Assembly: GCA_020854035.1 (NCBI GenBank)
Contig: JADZGE010000002.1
Coordinates: 124,001-188,000, forward strand
Length of the DNA stretch: 64,000 nt
Origin: Burkholderiales bacterium
GTDB lineage: Bacteria; Pseudomonadota; Gammaproteobacteria; Burkholderiales; SG8-41
Reading direction: 5' to 3'
Shown here: one piece after another, positions 45,271 through 53,663 of the stretch
Position numbering within the stretch: position 1 is the stretch's first letter
Layout: each line of letters starts with the position of its first letter
Made by a program: the position numbers and the translations under genes
The notes under the pieces: model-generated
What the model was told of the DNA's origin: nothing
Databases searched by the model: none
The model's input: only the letters and a program-made list of their open reading frames with translations

Positions 45271-46142
45271 CACCAGCTCCCCGATGCGCCGCCGCCCGCG
45301 CCGCCACCGCCCCCGCCGCGAAATCCGCCACCCATGCCCCCGCCCGAGCCGAAGCCGCCGCCGTAGCCGCCGCCCCACCCGCGGCCCGAGGACCACCGGC
45401 TGCGCGGGCCGCCGCCGGCGAGGAGCGTCAGAATGAACGCGATCGCGCCGACCGCGACCGCCGCGGCGAGGCCGGCGAGGAGATAGCCGATGGCGCCCGC
45501 GCCGGCACCGACGATCCCGGAGCCGAGCAGGCGGCCGAACACCGCGCGCAGGAACCCGCCGACCACGAGGACGAGCACGAAGCCCGCGAAGATCCAGTCC
45601 GTGAAGCCGCCGGAGGCCGGCGGCGCCGCGCGGGACCCGGCCGGGGGCAGGCGCTCGCCATCGATCAGGCGGACGATCCGATCCACGCCGGCGTCGATCC
45701 CGGCGTAAAAGTCGCCCGACCGGAAGCGGGGCGCGATCGTGTCGGAGACGATGCGCTTTGCCACCGCGTCCGGGATCGCGCCCTCGAGTCCACGACCCAC
45801 TTCGACGCGCAGCCTGCGATCGTCCTTCGCCACGAGGAGCAGCACACCGTCATCCACCCGGGCGCGGCCGAGCTTCCATGCGTCGAAGAGCCGGATGCCG
45901 TACTGCTCGATCGTTTCGGGCTGCGTGGTGGGCACGATCAGCACCGCTACCTGACTGCCCTTCCTCCGCTCGAAGCTCTCGAGCTTCGCTTCGAGCGCCG
46001 CGCGTTGACTGGCGGTGAGCGTACCGGTGAGATCGGTGACGCGCGCCGCGAGCGGCGGCACCGGCGATTGCGCCGCGGCGCACCCCGCGATGAACAGCAA
46101 CACCGCGGCGAGCGCCGCTCGCAGTGCCCTCGCCTTGATCAC
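45270..46142 (-). CDS. TPM-domain membrane protein (YgcG-like) with glycine-rich tail
   Basis: A 290-residue protein: signal peptide (ALAAVLLFIAGCAAAQ, which could also be a lipobox), periplasmic TPM domain with LTASQRAALEAKLESFERRK and GSQVAVLIVPTTQPETIEQY, then two membrane segments (about 190-255) and a Gly/Ser-rich end (GGGYGGGFGSGGGMGGGF). This is the standard YgcG/YgcG-like layout. It lies six bases after lemA and overlaps the next TPM gene. Confidence 0.9.
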   Translation of the reverse strand: MIKARALRAALAAVLLFIAGCAAAQSPVPPLAARVTDLTGTLTASQRAALEAKLESFERRKGSQVAVLIVPTTQPETIEQYGIRLFDAWKLGRARVDDGVLLLVAKDDRRLRVEVGRGLEGAIPDAVAKRIVSDTIAPRFRSGDFYAGIDAGVDRIVRLIDGERLPPAGSRAAPPASGGFTDWIFAGFVLVLVVGGFLRAVFGRLLGSGIVGAGAGAIGYLLAGLAAAVAVGAIAFILTLLAGGGPRSRWSSGRGWGGGYGGGFGSGGGMGGGFRGGGGGGAGGGASGSW

Positions 46143-46148
46143 GGGCGC

Positions 46149-46769
46149 CTACTTCGCGGGAGACGGCGCGGGGGCGGTCCTGCCGAAGTCGACTTTCGGC
46201 GCCTTCGCGATCTCCTTCTCGTTTTCGACCATGAACTGCGGCTTCTCCTTGTGGCCGAACACCATCGCCGTCAGGTTCGAGGGGAACTGCCGGACCGTGG
46301 TGTTGTACTCCTGCACCGCCTTGATGTAGCGGTTCCGCGCGACCGTGATGCGGTTCTCCGTGCCCTCGAGCTGGGCCTGGAGGTCGCGGAAGTTCGCGTC
46401 CGATTTCAGTTGCGGGTAGTTCTCGGCGACGACGAGCAGCCGGGAGAGCGCCGAGGTGAGCTCGCCCTGCGCCTGCTGGAAGCGGGCGAACGCCTGCGGG
46501 TCGTTGACGAGATCGGGCGTCGCCTGGATCGAGCCCACGCGCGCCCGCGCGCTCGTCACGCCGAGCAGCACCTTCTCCTCCTGCGCGGCGAATCCCTTCA
46601 CCGTCTCGACGAGATTGGGGATGAGATCGGTGCGCCGCTGGTACTGGTTCACCACCTCCGACCACGCGGCCTTGACGCCCTCGTCCTGCGACTGCAGCCT
46701 GTTGTAGCCGCAGCCGGACACCAGCATCGTGGCCGCGATCGCCGCCGCGGCGATGACTCGTTTGACCAT
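46149..46769 (-). CDS. lemA: LemA family lipoprotein
   Basis: A 206-residue LemA protein. The start at 46769 has an AAGGAGA ribosome-binding site; the N-terminus is a lipoprotein signal with lipobox LVSGCGYN. The LemA coiled-coil core has WSEVVNQYQRRTDLIPNLVE, then VKGFAAQEEKVLLGVTSARA and AVQEYNTTVRQFPSNLTAMV. The protein is anchored with a helical periplasmic domain. First gene of the lemA / TPM / TPM cluster. Function of LemA is poorly known. Confidence 0.93.
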   Translation of the reverse strand: MVKRVIAAAAIAATMLVSGCGYNRLQSQDEGVKAAWSEVVNQYQRRTDLIPNLVETVKGFAAQEEKVLLGVTSARARVGSIQATPDLVNDPQAFARFQQAQGELTSALSRLLVVAENYPQLKSDANFRDLQAQLEGTENRITVARNRYIKAVQEYNTTVRQFPSNLTAMVFGHKEKPQFMVENEKEIAKAPKVDFGRTAPAPSPAK

Positions 46770-46814
46770 GGTCCGTCTCCTTGGTTGGCTCCGGGTGCGT
46801 TCCGGCACGCCCTC

Positions 46815-47621
46815 TCAGGTATGGGCTGCCGCGCCCTCGCGCAAGTCCCGCATCACGCGCACGGCGAAACACAGGTCCTCCCACGCCTTCGCCTTGTCGG
46901 TGAGGTTGCGCAGCAGGTAGGCCGGGTGGTAGGTGACGATCAACGGCGTATCCCGGCAGCGATGGACCTTCCCCCGCATGCTCGCGACGCTCGCGTCGCT
47001 CGCGAGCAGGTTCGCGGCCGCGACCTTGCCGAGCGCAACGATGAGCTTCGGCCGGATCAGCTCGATCTGGCGGTGCAGGAACGGCTCGCAGGCGAGCGCC
47101 TCCCCGGGTTCGGGATTGCGGTTGCCGGGAGGGCGGCACTTCACGCAGTTCGCGATGTACACGCCTTCGCCCCGCTTCAACCCGATGGCCGGCAGCATGT
47201 TGTCGAGGAGCCGCCCGGCCGGTCCGACGAAGGGCTCGCCCTTCGCGTCCTCCTCCGCGCCGGGGCCCTCCCCGACGAAGAGCCAGTCGGCGTTCTCGCC
47301 GCCCACGCCGAACACCGTGTTCGTGCGCTTGCGGTGGAGCGCGCAGTCCGTGCAGGAGGCGACGCGCGCCTTGAGCGACGCCCAGTCCATGGCCATGATC
47401 GCGGTGCGCCGGTCGTCCGTGCCGGTGATGGGTGACGGGTGACGCGCGGTGGGTGACGAGCGGGGCGCAACGGGAGGCGACACCACGCCAGCCGCGGCAG
47501 CGCGCCCGGCGAGCGAATGCTCCGGCTGCACGATGGCCGGCGCCGCGGCCGCGGGGGCTCGCACTCGCCAGAGGGGCGCAAGCCCCATCTCTTCCAGGAC
47601 CAGCTCGCGCCGACTCTTCAC
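46815..47621 (-). CDS. Uracil-DNA glycosylase, type 4 (4Fe-4S)
   Basis: A 268-residue glycosylase. The C-terminal core (from about residue 80) has cluster cysteines in SCTDCALHRKRT and CVKCRPPGNRNPEP, the catalytic GEGPGAEEDAKGEPFVGPAG and the YHPAYLLR motif. It removes uracil from DNA. The N-terminal SRRELVLEEMGLAPLWRVR segment is typical of betaproteobacterial members. I chose the GTG at 47621, just before it, because the 14 further codons to ATG 47663 are made of a TGAC-rich repeat tract. Another such tract lies inside the coding region (47424-47460), encoding part of the low-complexity linker. Confidence 0.9.
   Translation of the reverse strand: MKSRRELVLEEMGLAPLWRVRAPAAAAPAIVQPEHSLAGRAAAAGVVSPPVAPRSSPTARHPSPITGTDDRRTAIMAMDWASLKARVASCTDCALHRKRTNTVFGVGGENADWLFVGEGPGAEEDAKGEPFVGPAGRLLDNMLPAIGLKRGEGVYIANCVKCRPPGNRNPEPGEALACEPFLHRQIELIRPKLIVALGKVAAANLLASDASVASMRGKVHRCRDTPLIVTYHPAYLLRNLTDKAKAWEDLCFAVRVMRDLREGAAAHT
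47424..47460. repeat. GGTGACG-type tandem repeat tract inside the glycosylase gene
   Basis: Plus strand shows GGTGATGGGTGACGGGTGAC, then CGCGGTGGGTGACGAG: four degenerate copies of a GGGTGACG unit. In the gene they encode part of the alanine/proline/serine linker before the catalytic domain. Confidence 0.7.
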
Positions 47622-47630
47622 GCCGCCCCC

Positions 47631-47665
47631 ATCACCCGTCACCCGCCAGTCGTTACTCGTCACGC
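47631..47665. repeat. Second TGACG-type tandem tract at the 5' end of the glycosylase gene
   Basis: Minus strand reads GGCGTGACGAGTAACGACTG then GCGGGTGACGGGTGAT, the same unit as the tract at 47424 but in inverted orientation. It fills the gap between rimI and the chosen glycosylase start. Confidence 0.65.
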
Positions 47666-47669
47666 CTCG

Positions 47670-48134
47670 CTACCGCAACGCGAGCCGCAGCACGATGGCA
47701 TCCTCCCGCCCCTGCTCCGCCGGGTAGTAACCGTGTCTCACGCCGATTTCGGCGAAACCGGCCGCGGCGTAGAGCGCGCGCGCCGCGGCGTTCGACGGGC
47801 GCACCTCCAGCAGCACGACCCCGGCGCCGTAGTCCCGCGCGAGCCGCAGCGCGAACGCGAGCAGCTCTCGCCCGTATCCCCGGCCCTGCCACGACCGCGC
47901 GACGCTGAGGTTGAGCAGGTGCGCCTCCGCCGCGGCCACGGCAACGATCGTGTAGCCCGCCAGCACGCTCGCGCATTCCAGTATCCAGCAGTGGTAGCCG
48001 GCGTCAAGCGAGTCCCGGAAGTTGCCCGGTGTCCAGGGATGGGAGTAGATGTCCCGCTCGATCGCCGTCACCACGTCGAGATCGCCCGCTCCCATGCGGC
48101 GATAGCGCGGCGCCTCGTCGAGCCGCGCGCTCAA
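47670..48134 (-). CDS. rimI: Ribosomal-protein-alanine N-acetyltransferase
   Basis: A 154-residue GNAT enzyme: MGAGDLDVVTAIERDIYSHP, WTPGNFRDSLDAGYHCWI, the acetyl-CoA loop LSVARSWQGRGYGRELL, and the RimI end LLEVRPSNAAARALYAAAGF. It acetylates the N-terminal Ala of ribosomal protein S18. I place the start at a TTG (48134) that overlaps the tsaB stop (TTGA), giving the family N-terminus SARLDEAPRYRRMG; the ATG 13 codons later would be short. tsaB-rimI is the usual order. Confidence 0.92.
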   Translation of the reverse strand: MSARLDEAPRYRRMGAGDLDVVTAIERDIYSHPWTPGNFRDSLDAGYHCWILECASVLAGYTIVAVAAAEAHLLNLSVARSWQGRGYGRELLAFALRLARDYGAGVVLLEVRPSNAAARALYAAAGFAEIGVRHGYYPAEQGREDAIVLRLALR

Positions 48135-48814
48135 CCGGGGCTCCGCTCGCCGGGTTTGAGCGCAACCTTGTCGCGCAGGTACTCGGGCACCGCCGCCGCG
48201 GCGGCCACCGCCCGCCCGCCCTCGAACTCGGGCCGGGCGAGCCGCGCGATGTGCTTCGCATGCGGGTACACGTCGGGCATGATAGCGGACAGGCGTCCGG
48301 CATGGCGCTCCCGCAGCGCCCCGGCGTGCGCCCGGAAACCGCTGCCGCAGCCGACCCACGCGCCGGCACCCGGCAAGAGAGGCATCCCGGCCGGCGCGCC
48401 GAGCGCGGGCGGATGCGTCACGCGCCACCCGGCTCCCGCGCGCTCGTAGGCGGCGTGGAAGACCTGCCCCATCCTGGCATCCAGGCAGGCGAGGACGCGC
48501 GGGGCGCCTGCCGCCTCGGCGAGTGCCAGCAGCGTACCGATGCCCACCACTTTCAGGCCGGCGCCGTAAGCCATGCCCTGCGTCACACCGCAGGCGATCC
48601 TCAGGCCGGTGAAGGACCCCGGGCCCGCGCCGAACGCGATGCCGTCGAGTCCGTTCACGCGGCAGTCGTGCCGGCGCATGAGTTCGTCCACCATGGCGAG
48701 CACGATCTCCGAATGGCGCCGCCCCGCGGCCGCCTCCAGCGCGTCGATTTCGTCGCCGAGCGCGAGGGCTACCGAGCAGTACTCCGTGGAAGTGTCGAGG
48801 GCGAGTATGCGCAC
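48131..48814 (-). CDS. tsaB: tRNA threonylcarbamoyladenosine biosynthesis protein TsaB
   Basis: A 227-residue TsaB: MRILALDTSTEYCSVALALG at the start, RHSEIVLAMVDELM, and GIAFGAGPGSFTGLRIACGV, the ASKHA signature. It is the scaffold partner of TsaD in making t6A on tRNAs that read ANN codons. It overlaps rimI by four bases. Confidence 0.95.
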   Translation of the reverse strand: MRILALDTSTEYCSVALALGDEIDALEAAAGRRHSEIVLAMVDELMRRHDCRVNGLDGIAFGAGPGSFTGLRIACGVTQGMAYGAGLKVVGIGTLLALAEAAGAPRVLACLDARMGQVFHAAYERAGAGWRVTHPPALGAPAGMPLLPGAGAWVGCGSGFRAHAGALRERHAGRLSAIMPDVYPHAKHIARLARPEFEGGRAVAAAAAVPEYLRDKVALKPGERSPG

Positions 48815-48967
48815 GATCCGCGGATTCTACATTCGTGTCGTACTTGGCATTCCCGCGGCCGATACGCTGCTAGAATCCCCCGTTCGACCCGTATTGGCCG
48901 ATTCCCGCGGGCTCCCGGAGGGAGAACGCGCCCTTTCCCGACAGACCGTTCGCAGCCGAGGCCGTCC

Positions 48968-49285
48968 GTGAAACAGGCGCTGGAATACCTCGAATCGTTC
49001 GCCGTGCTGGTGCTGATCCTGGTGGGTCTCACCGGGTTCGCCTACCACCTGTTTCGCGAGGAGGGCCTGGCGAACACGGTGACGTGCGGCATATGGGATT
49101 TCATCATGGCCTCGCCGTTCATCGCGTTCGTGGTGCTCGTCTGCGCGTCGACGCTCGGCTTCGTGTGGCGGCGCAACCGCAGGGCCCAGCGCGAGCAGGG
49201 CAAGGCCGCGACAGTGGTCTTCTACGCGATGATCGCCTCCGGCGTCTACTTCCTGGGGAAGCTCGTCATCTTCGGCTCGTTCTGA
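48968..49285 (+). CDS. Small three-helix membrane protein
   Basis: A 105-residue GTG-initiated protein with three membrane segments (SFAVLVLILVGLTGFAYHLF; FIAFVVLVCASTLGFVW; VVFYAMIASGVYFLGKLVIF) and a basic loop RRNRRAQREQGK. I do not recognise a named family. It is divergent from tsaB and convergent with the CoA-transferase. The hydrophobic pattern and low-noise codon use make it a credible gene. Confidence 0.7.
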   Translation: MKQALEYLESFAVLVLILVGLTGFAYHLFREEGLANTVTCGIWDFIMASPFIAFVVLVCASTLGFVWRRNRRAQREQGKAATVVFYAMIASGVYFLGKLVIFGSF

Positions 49286-49328
49286 CCGGGGCTGCGCGGC
49301 GCACGGCAGGCCGGGGCCACGCGGCGCT

Positions 49329-50543
49329 TCACGCGGCGACCCCCTCGGCGAAGAGCGCCTCGATTCCCGCGTGGTCGTAGCCGAGCGCGGCGAGGACATC
49401 GCGGGTGTGCTCGCCCACCCGGGGAATGTCGGTGCGCGTGCCGAAGCGCACGCCATCCATTTCGATCGGCAGCCCGGGCACGCGGGTCCGCACGCCGTTG
49501 CCAAGCGTCACCGGGGCGAGTCCGCCCGAAGCGTTGAGGTGCGGGTCATCGAAGAGATCCTCCGGCTTCGCGATCGGCGCGAACGGGAGGCCGAGCCTCT
49601 CGCAGCGATCCATGAGTTCCTGCTTGCCCATCTTCTCAAAGAGTGCCGTGACGACAGGCAGGATGCGCGGGCGCGCTTCGACGCGCTGGGGGTTGGTCTT
49701 CAGCGCGGGGTCGGCGAGGAGATCGACGAGACCGAAGGACTCGCAGAAGATCTTCCACTGGGTGTCGGTCACCACGCCCACGAACACGAGCTCGCCCTCC
49801 TTCGTCCTGAAGTTGTCGTAGACGGCCCACGCCCGGACGCGGTCCGGCATCGGCGTCACCCCCTTGCCGCTCGCCAGTCCCTCCGCCATGTGCTGCCCCA
49901 TCAGGAACGCGCAGCTCTCGTAGAGCGCGCTCTTTACGTACTGGCCCGTGCCCGTCTTCGCGCGCTGGTGGAGCGCGCCGAGTATGGCGATCGCCCCGAA
50001 CATCCCGCCCATCACGTCGATGACGGACGCCCCCGCGCGCAGCGGCCCGTGGCGCCCGCCCGTCATGTACGCAAGCCCGCCCATCATCTGCACCACCTCG
50101 TCGAGGCCGGTGCGGTGATCATACGGGCCCGGCAGAAAACCCTTCAGCGAGCAGTACACCAGGCCCGGATTGAGCCGCCCCATCGCGTCGGGGCCGAAGC
50201 CGAGCTGGTCCATGGCGCCCGGCCGGAAGTTTTCGGTCACCACGTCGCTCGAGGCGATCAGCTTCAGCACCGCCTCGCGGCCCTTCGGCGACTTGAGATT
50301 CACCGCGAAGCTCTTCTTGTTGCGGTTGTAGGTCGGGAAGAAACCGGCGCCGGAGGCGACGAGCTTGCGCGTGTGATCGCCCTCCGGCGGCTCCACCTTG
50401 ATCACCTCGGCGCCGAGGTCGGCGAGGATGAGTCCACAGGTCGGCCCCATCACGACGTGGCAGAATTCGGCGACCCGTATGCCTTCCAGCGGCAGCGGCC
50501 TGACACTCACGTTCACCCCCTTCCCATCGCACCCGGTGGGCAT
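49329..50543 (-). CDS. Family III CoA-transferase (CaiB/BaiF)
   Basis: A 404-residue CoA-transferase. Motifs: LEGIRVAEFCHVVMGPTCGL, LADLGAEVIKVEPPEGDHTR, and the catalytic Asp in ASVIDVMGGMFGAIAILGAL, with the C-terminal LNASGGLAP region. It moves CoA between acids. The ATG at 50543 may be too early; GTG codons 10 and 12 residues in are closer to the family start. It is divergent from a RidA gene, with 38 bases between starts. Confidence 0.92.
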   Translation of the reverse strand: MPTGCDGKGVNVSVRPLPLEGIRVAEFCHVVMGPTCGLILADLGAEVIKVEPPEGDHTRKLVASGAGFFPTYNRNKKSFAVNLKSPKGREAVLKLIASSDVVTENFRPGAMDQLGFGPDAMGRLNPGLVYCSLKGFLPGPYDHRTGLDEVVQMMGGLAYMTGGRHGPLRAGASVIDVMGGMFGAIAILGALHQRAKTGTGQYVKSALYESCAFLMGQHMAEGLASGKGVTPMPDRVRAWAVYDNFRTKEGELVFVGVVTDTQWKIFCESFGLVDLLADPALKTNPQRVEARPRILPVVTALFEKMGKQELMDRCERLGLPFAPIAKPEDLFDDPHLNASGGLAPVTLGNGVRTRVPGLPIEMDGVRFGTRTDIPRVGEHTRDVLAALGYDHAGIEALFAEGVAA

Positions 50544-50581
50544 TTAACATTGAGCCCGCCATTACATCAAGGAGACCGCGC

Positions 50582-50929
50582 ATGACCATCAAGCGTCACA
50601 ATCCCGGCCCCGTACTCTGCCGCGCCGTCGAGCACGGCGGACTGGTCTACGTCGCCGGCACCACCGCCGACAACCGCGCCGCGCCATGCAAGACGCAGAC
50701 GGAGGAGATACTGAAGAAGATCGACGCCGCGCTCGCCGCCGCCGGCACCGACAAGTCGAAGCTCCTGTGGGCGCAGGTGTGGATGACGGACATCCGCGAG
50801 AAGGAGCAGATGGACGCGGCGTGGAAGGCGTGGGTCGATCCGGAGAACAAGCCCGTGCGCGCCTGCGTCGAGTCGCGCCTCGCCACGCCGGAGACGCGCG
50901 TCGAGATCATGGTGACGGCCGCAAAATAG
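50582..50929 (+). CDS. RidA family reactive-intermediate deaminase
   Basis: A 115-residue Rid-fold protein: VEHGGLVYVAGTTADNR, TEEILKKIDAALAAAGTDKS, and VRACVESRLATPETRVEIMV, with the substrate-carboxylate Arg near residue 98 retained. Relatives hydrolyse enamine/imine by-products of PLP enzymes. AGGAG precedes the ATG. The divergent pairing with a CoA-transferase is notable but does not define a substrate. Confidence 0.9.
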   Translation: MTIKRHNPGPVLCRAVEHGGLVYVAGTTADNRAAPCKTQTEEILKKIDAALAAAGTDKSKLLWAQVWMTDIREKEQMDAAWKAWVDPENKPVRACVESRLATPETRVEIMVTAAK

Positions 50930-51147
50930 CGATTTGCGTCACACGTGGGCGCGCGGCGCGGGGCGGGTGATGCGGTTCAGCCCCGCGCGCGGGAAACGCG
51001 AGCGAGGGTCAGGTCGCGGCCGCGATTTTCGCAGGCGGGGCGCTACCGCGGAGGCCGGTTCACCAGGCCGGGGACACGCGAATCCTCACCCGCGTTGCGC
51101 AGGTACGCTTCGTCAGCCGTCACGAAAATCCCGTTCGCCGCGAACGA

Positions 51148-52278
51148 CTACTGTTCCCGGCCCCGCGCCTTCACCTCGATGTGTGCCATGCGCGCGAGGT
51201 CGCGGTGGATGCGCGCGACGCGCTCCACCTGGCCCTTCGCGGGAAAGCGCTCGTAAAAGCCTTCCGACCGGAAGTCGCGCACGTGGTCGCGCCAGGGCAT
51301 CAGGCGCTGCTCCCACCGATTCACCCGACCCTCGGCGGGGTCGGCGTCGTCGCGGGCGAGGTCGGCGCAGACGCGTACCATCGCCTTCAGCGTGACGGGC
51401 TTCGTCACCATGTAGCCGTCGTGGCCCCACGCATCGCCCCAGACGCGCTGGGCGGCCTTGAAGAAGTCGCGGATCATGCCGTAGTAGCGCTCTTCCTCGC
51501 GGTAGGTGTTGGTCGCCTGCCGGATGCGCTTCCAGTCCCCGCTCACCCAGCGGTGCAGTTCGTTGAAGAGTTCCGCCTGCAGTATCCACTTGTCCTGCAG
51601 GCTGCGCCCGCCGAGGCGGTTGATCCGGTAGCGGAGCGGGCTGTCGTCCTCGCCGTAGAGGTCCTCGACCATGCGCGCGGCGAAGCGCCGGTCGGGATCG
51701 GCCCAGGACACCCGCTCGTAGAGGTCGACGAGGTGGCTCTTGTTGATGCGCGTCGGGGTGGAATTGATGATGACGAACATTTCCGCCGCGAAGTCCTCGC
51801 TGCGCCCGTCGAAAATCACGCACGGCACCTGGATGTTCCGGCCCTCGGCTGGATGCTCGCGCACGTAGAAGTGCAGCGCCGCCAGCCGGTGCTGGCCGTC
51901 GATGATGAGGAACTTCGAAGCCGGGTCCTGCAGGATGCCGACTTCCTCGTGCATGCCGTCGCTCTTGAACTGGAGGCGCTCGGCGGTGAAGAGCAGGACG
52001 GTTCCGGGTATCGGCGGCTGGCCTTGCGCGAGCTCGTAGAAGTTCTTGAGCGCCCGCACCTTGGCGCGCGAGAGCTCGCGCTGGAACGCTTCGTCGGTGC
52101 GCTCGATGCGCGCGATGAATTGCGCGATTTCGTCGTGCTGCGGAACGGTCTGCGGGGTGATCTCGCCGCCCTCCCCGTAGAAACGGCTGATGAAGCGCAC
52201 GCGGCTTAGCACTTCGATCGCCGGGGCGCTCGCAAAATAGAAGATCCCGTCCTTCTGGCGTATGCGAGTCGCAAGCAT
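51148..52278 (-). CDS. DGQHR-domain protein (DndB-like)
   Basis: A 376-residue protein with the diagnostic LIIDGQHRLAALHFYVRE motif near residue 120, preceded by the ALKNFYELAQGQPPIPGTVL segment and followed by FVIINSTPTRINKSHLVDL, the hallmarks of DndB/DGQHR proteins. DndB regulates DNA phosphorothioation; other members sit in DNA-modification islands. Here there are no dnd or dpd genes, so the role is open. An AAGGGA ribosome-binding site precedes the ATG. Its upstream gap has a direct TAAGGGAT repeat. Confidence 0.85.
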   Translation of the reverse strand: MLATRIRQKDGIFYFASAPAIEVLSRVRFISRFYGEGGEITPQTVPQHDEIAQFIARIERTDEAFQRELSRAKVRALKNFYELAQGQPPIPGTVLLFTAERLQFKSDGMHEEVGILQDPASKFLIIDGQHRLAALHFYVREHPAEGRNIQVPCVIFDGRSEDFAAEMFVIINSTPTRINKSHLVDLYERVSWADPDRRFAARMVEDLYGEDDSPLRYRINRLGGRSLQDKWILQAELFNELHRWVSGDWKRIRQATNTYREEERYYGMIRDFFKAAQRVWGDAWGHDGYMVTKPVTLKAMVRVCADLARDDADPAEGRVNRWEQRLMPWRDHVRDFRSEGFYERFPAKGQVERVARIHRDLARMAHIEVKARGREQ

Positions 52279-52283
52279 GTATT

Positions 52284-52306
52284 ATCCCTTATTCTTCAAT
52301 CCCTTA
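52284..52306 (-). promoter_or_regulatory. Direct repeat TAAGGGAT upstream of the DGQHR gene
   Basis: Two identical 8-base copies (minus strand TAAGGGAT at 52284-52291 and 52299-52306), 15 bases apart start to start, directly before the start codon. The nearer copy supplies the ribosome-binding site. The region is AT-rich for this genome, so an operator for self-repression is conceivable. Confidence 0.3.
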
Positions 52307-52435
52307 CCGACGCTTCCTGCTGCCGTGTCACCGCTCCACGAGCCAATCCGACGATAGTACGGGGTAATTCTAGCCTCCGCCCCGCGTCATTGCGAGCAAA
52401 ACTCCTGCCGCGCCGGGGCAGCTGCCGCGCTCGGC

Positions 52436-52458
52436 GAAAAACCGCCCGTGCGGGCGGT
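52436..52458 (-). terminator. Intrinsic terminator after the DUF1501 gene
   Basis: Reading the minus strand, an 8-base perfect stem ACCGCCCG / CGGGCGGT with a 2-base CA spacer is followed by five T residues. It lies nine bases after the DUF1501 stop and is the clearest rho-independent terminator in the window. Confidence 0.8.
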
Positions 52459-52466
52459 ACGGCCGC

Positions 52467-53621
52467 TCAGGCGCGCAGAACGTCGAGGGGTGTGAAGCTG
52501 CCGTGCAGCACGCGTGCCGGGTCCACGCTCCACCAGCCGCGCAGGATGGTGGCATAGAGGTCGCGGAAATCGACGGTGAACCCGAGGTTGCCGTTCCCGT
52601 CGAGGCGCGCAAGTTGCGGATGCGCGCCGTAGAGGCCGCCCTTCACGTTCCCGCCGAGCAGCAGGTGCGCGGACGCGGTGCCGTGATCCGTGCCGTTGGA
52701 ACGATTCTGGCGCGCCCTGCGGCCGAACTCGGCGTAGGTCATGACGAGCGTGGAACGCCAGCGGCCGATTTCGATCAGCGCCGCGCGCAGCGCCACGAGC
52801 CCCTCCGCCAGGATCCCGAGGAGCCGCGCGTGGGTGGGCAGCTGGTTACCGTGGGTGTCGAAGCCGTTCAACGCGAGCTTCACCACCGCCACGCCGTGCC
52901 GGCCCGCGATGACCTGCGCCGCGGTGCGCACCGCATTGCCGAAGGGATTCGACGGGAACGGGGTCGCGAACGGGTAGCCGGCGTTCAGCCGCCCGGCCGC
53001 CCGCACCACCTCGCGTTCCACCCGCAGTATGTGAGCGAGCGCGGCATTCCCCGCATCCGCGCCGGGTCTTGCGAGCTGCGCCTGTTCGAGGAACCGCTCG
53101 GTGCTGGTGACCGCGATCGTGCGCGATCCACCGGCGAGCGGTCCCATTTCGGCCCCGCCCACGACCACGCCGTCCGCCGCGTAGTCATCCGGCACCGGCG
53201 CCGCCGAAAACGCGCGCGTGAGCCAGCCCGTCGACAGGTATTCGCTGCTCCGGGAGGCGGTGTCCCAGATCTCGATCGAGCGAAAATGCGAGAGATTCGC
53301 GCCCGGGTAGCCCACGCCCTGCACGATCGCGAGTTCCCCCGCGCGCCACGACGCCATGAGCGGCTCGAGCGCGGGATGCAGTCCCGTGCGCGAATCGAGC
53401 TGCAATACCTGGTCGCGCGCGATGGCGATGGTGGGCCGGAGTTCGTGGTAGTTCTCGTCGGTGTAGGGCACGACCGTGTTGAGCCCGTCGTTGCCGCCCT
53501 TCAACTCCACCAGCACCAGCGTGCGTGTATAGCCGGTGCTCTTGCCGAGCGCGAAGCTCGCGGGCGCCATCACGCCGGCGGATGCCGCCCCGAGAGCGCC
53601 CACGAATTCGCGCCTGTTCAT
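52467..53621 (-). CDS. DUF1501 family exported protein
   Basis: A 384-residue protein with a twin-arginine-type leader (MNRREFVGALGAASAGVM) and the DUF1501 core: LVLVELKGGNDGLNTVVPYT, LDSRTGLHPALEPLMASWRA, VQGVGYPGANLSHFRSIEIW and SNGTDHGTASAHLLLGGNV. These are sulfatase-like alkaline-phosphatase-fold proteins of unknown activity. It follows a DUF1800 gene and ends at a strong terminator; the two families nearly always occur together. Confidence 0.93.
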   Translation of the reverse strand: MNRREFVGALGAASAGVMAPASFALGKSTGYTRTLVLVELKGGNDGLNTVVPYTDENYHELRPTIAIARDQVLQLDSRTGLHPALEPLMASWRAGELAIVQGVGYPGANLSHFRSIEIWDTASRSSEYLSTGWLTRAFSAAPVPDDYAADGVVVGGAEMGPLAGGSRTIAVTSTERFLEQAQLARPGADAGNAALAHILRVEREVVRAAGRLNAGYPFATPFPSNPFGNAVRTAAQVIAGRHGVAVVKLALNGFDTHGNQLPTHARLLGILAEGLVALRAALIEIGRWRSTLVMTYAEFGRRARQNRSNGTDHGTASAHLLLGGNVKGGLYGAHPQLARLDGNGNLGFTVDFRDLYATILRGWWSVDPARVLHGSFTPLDVLRA

Positions 53622-53663
53622 GCCTCGTTCCCTCGCACGATTCCCGCGACCGGGCGGCGCCGG

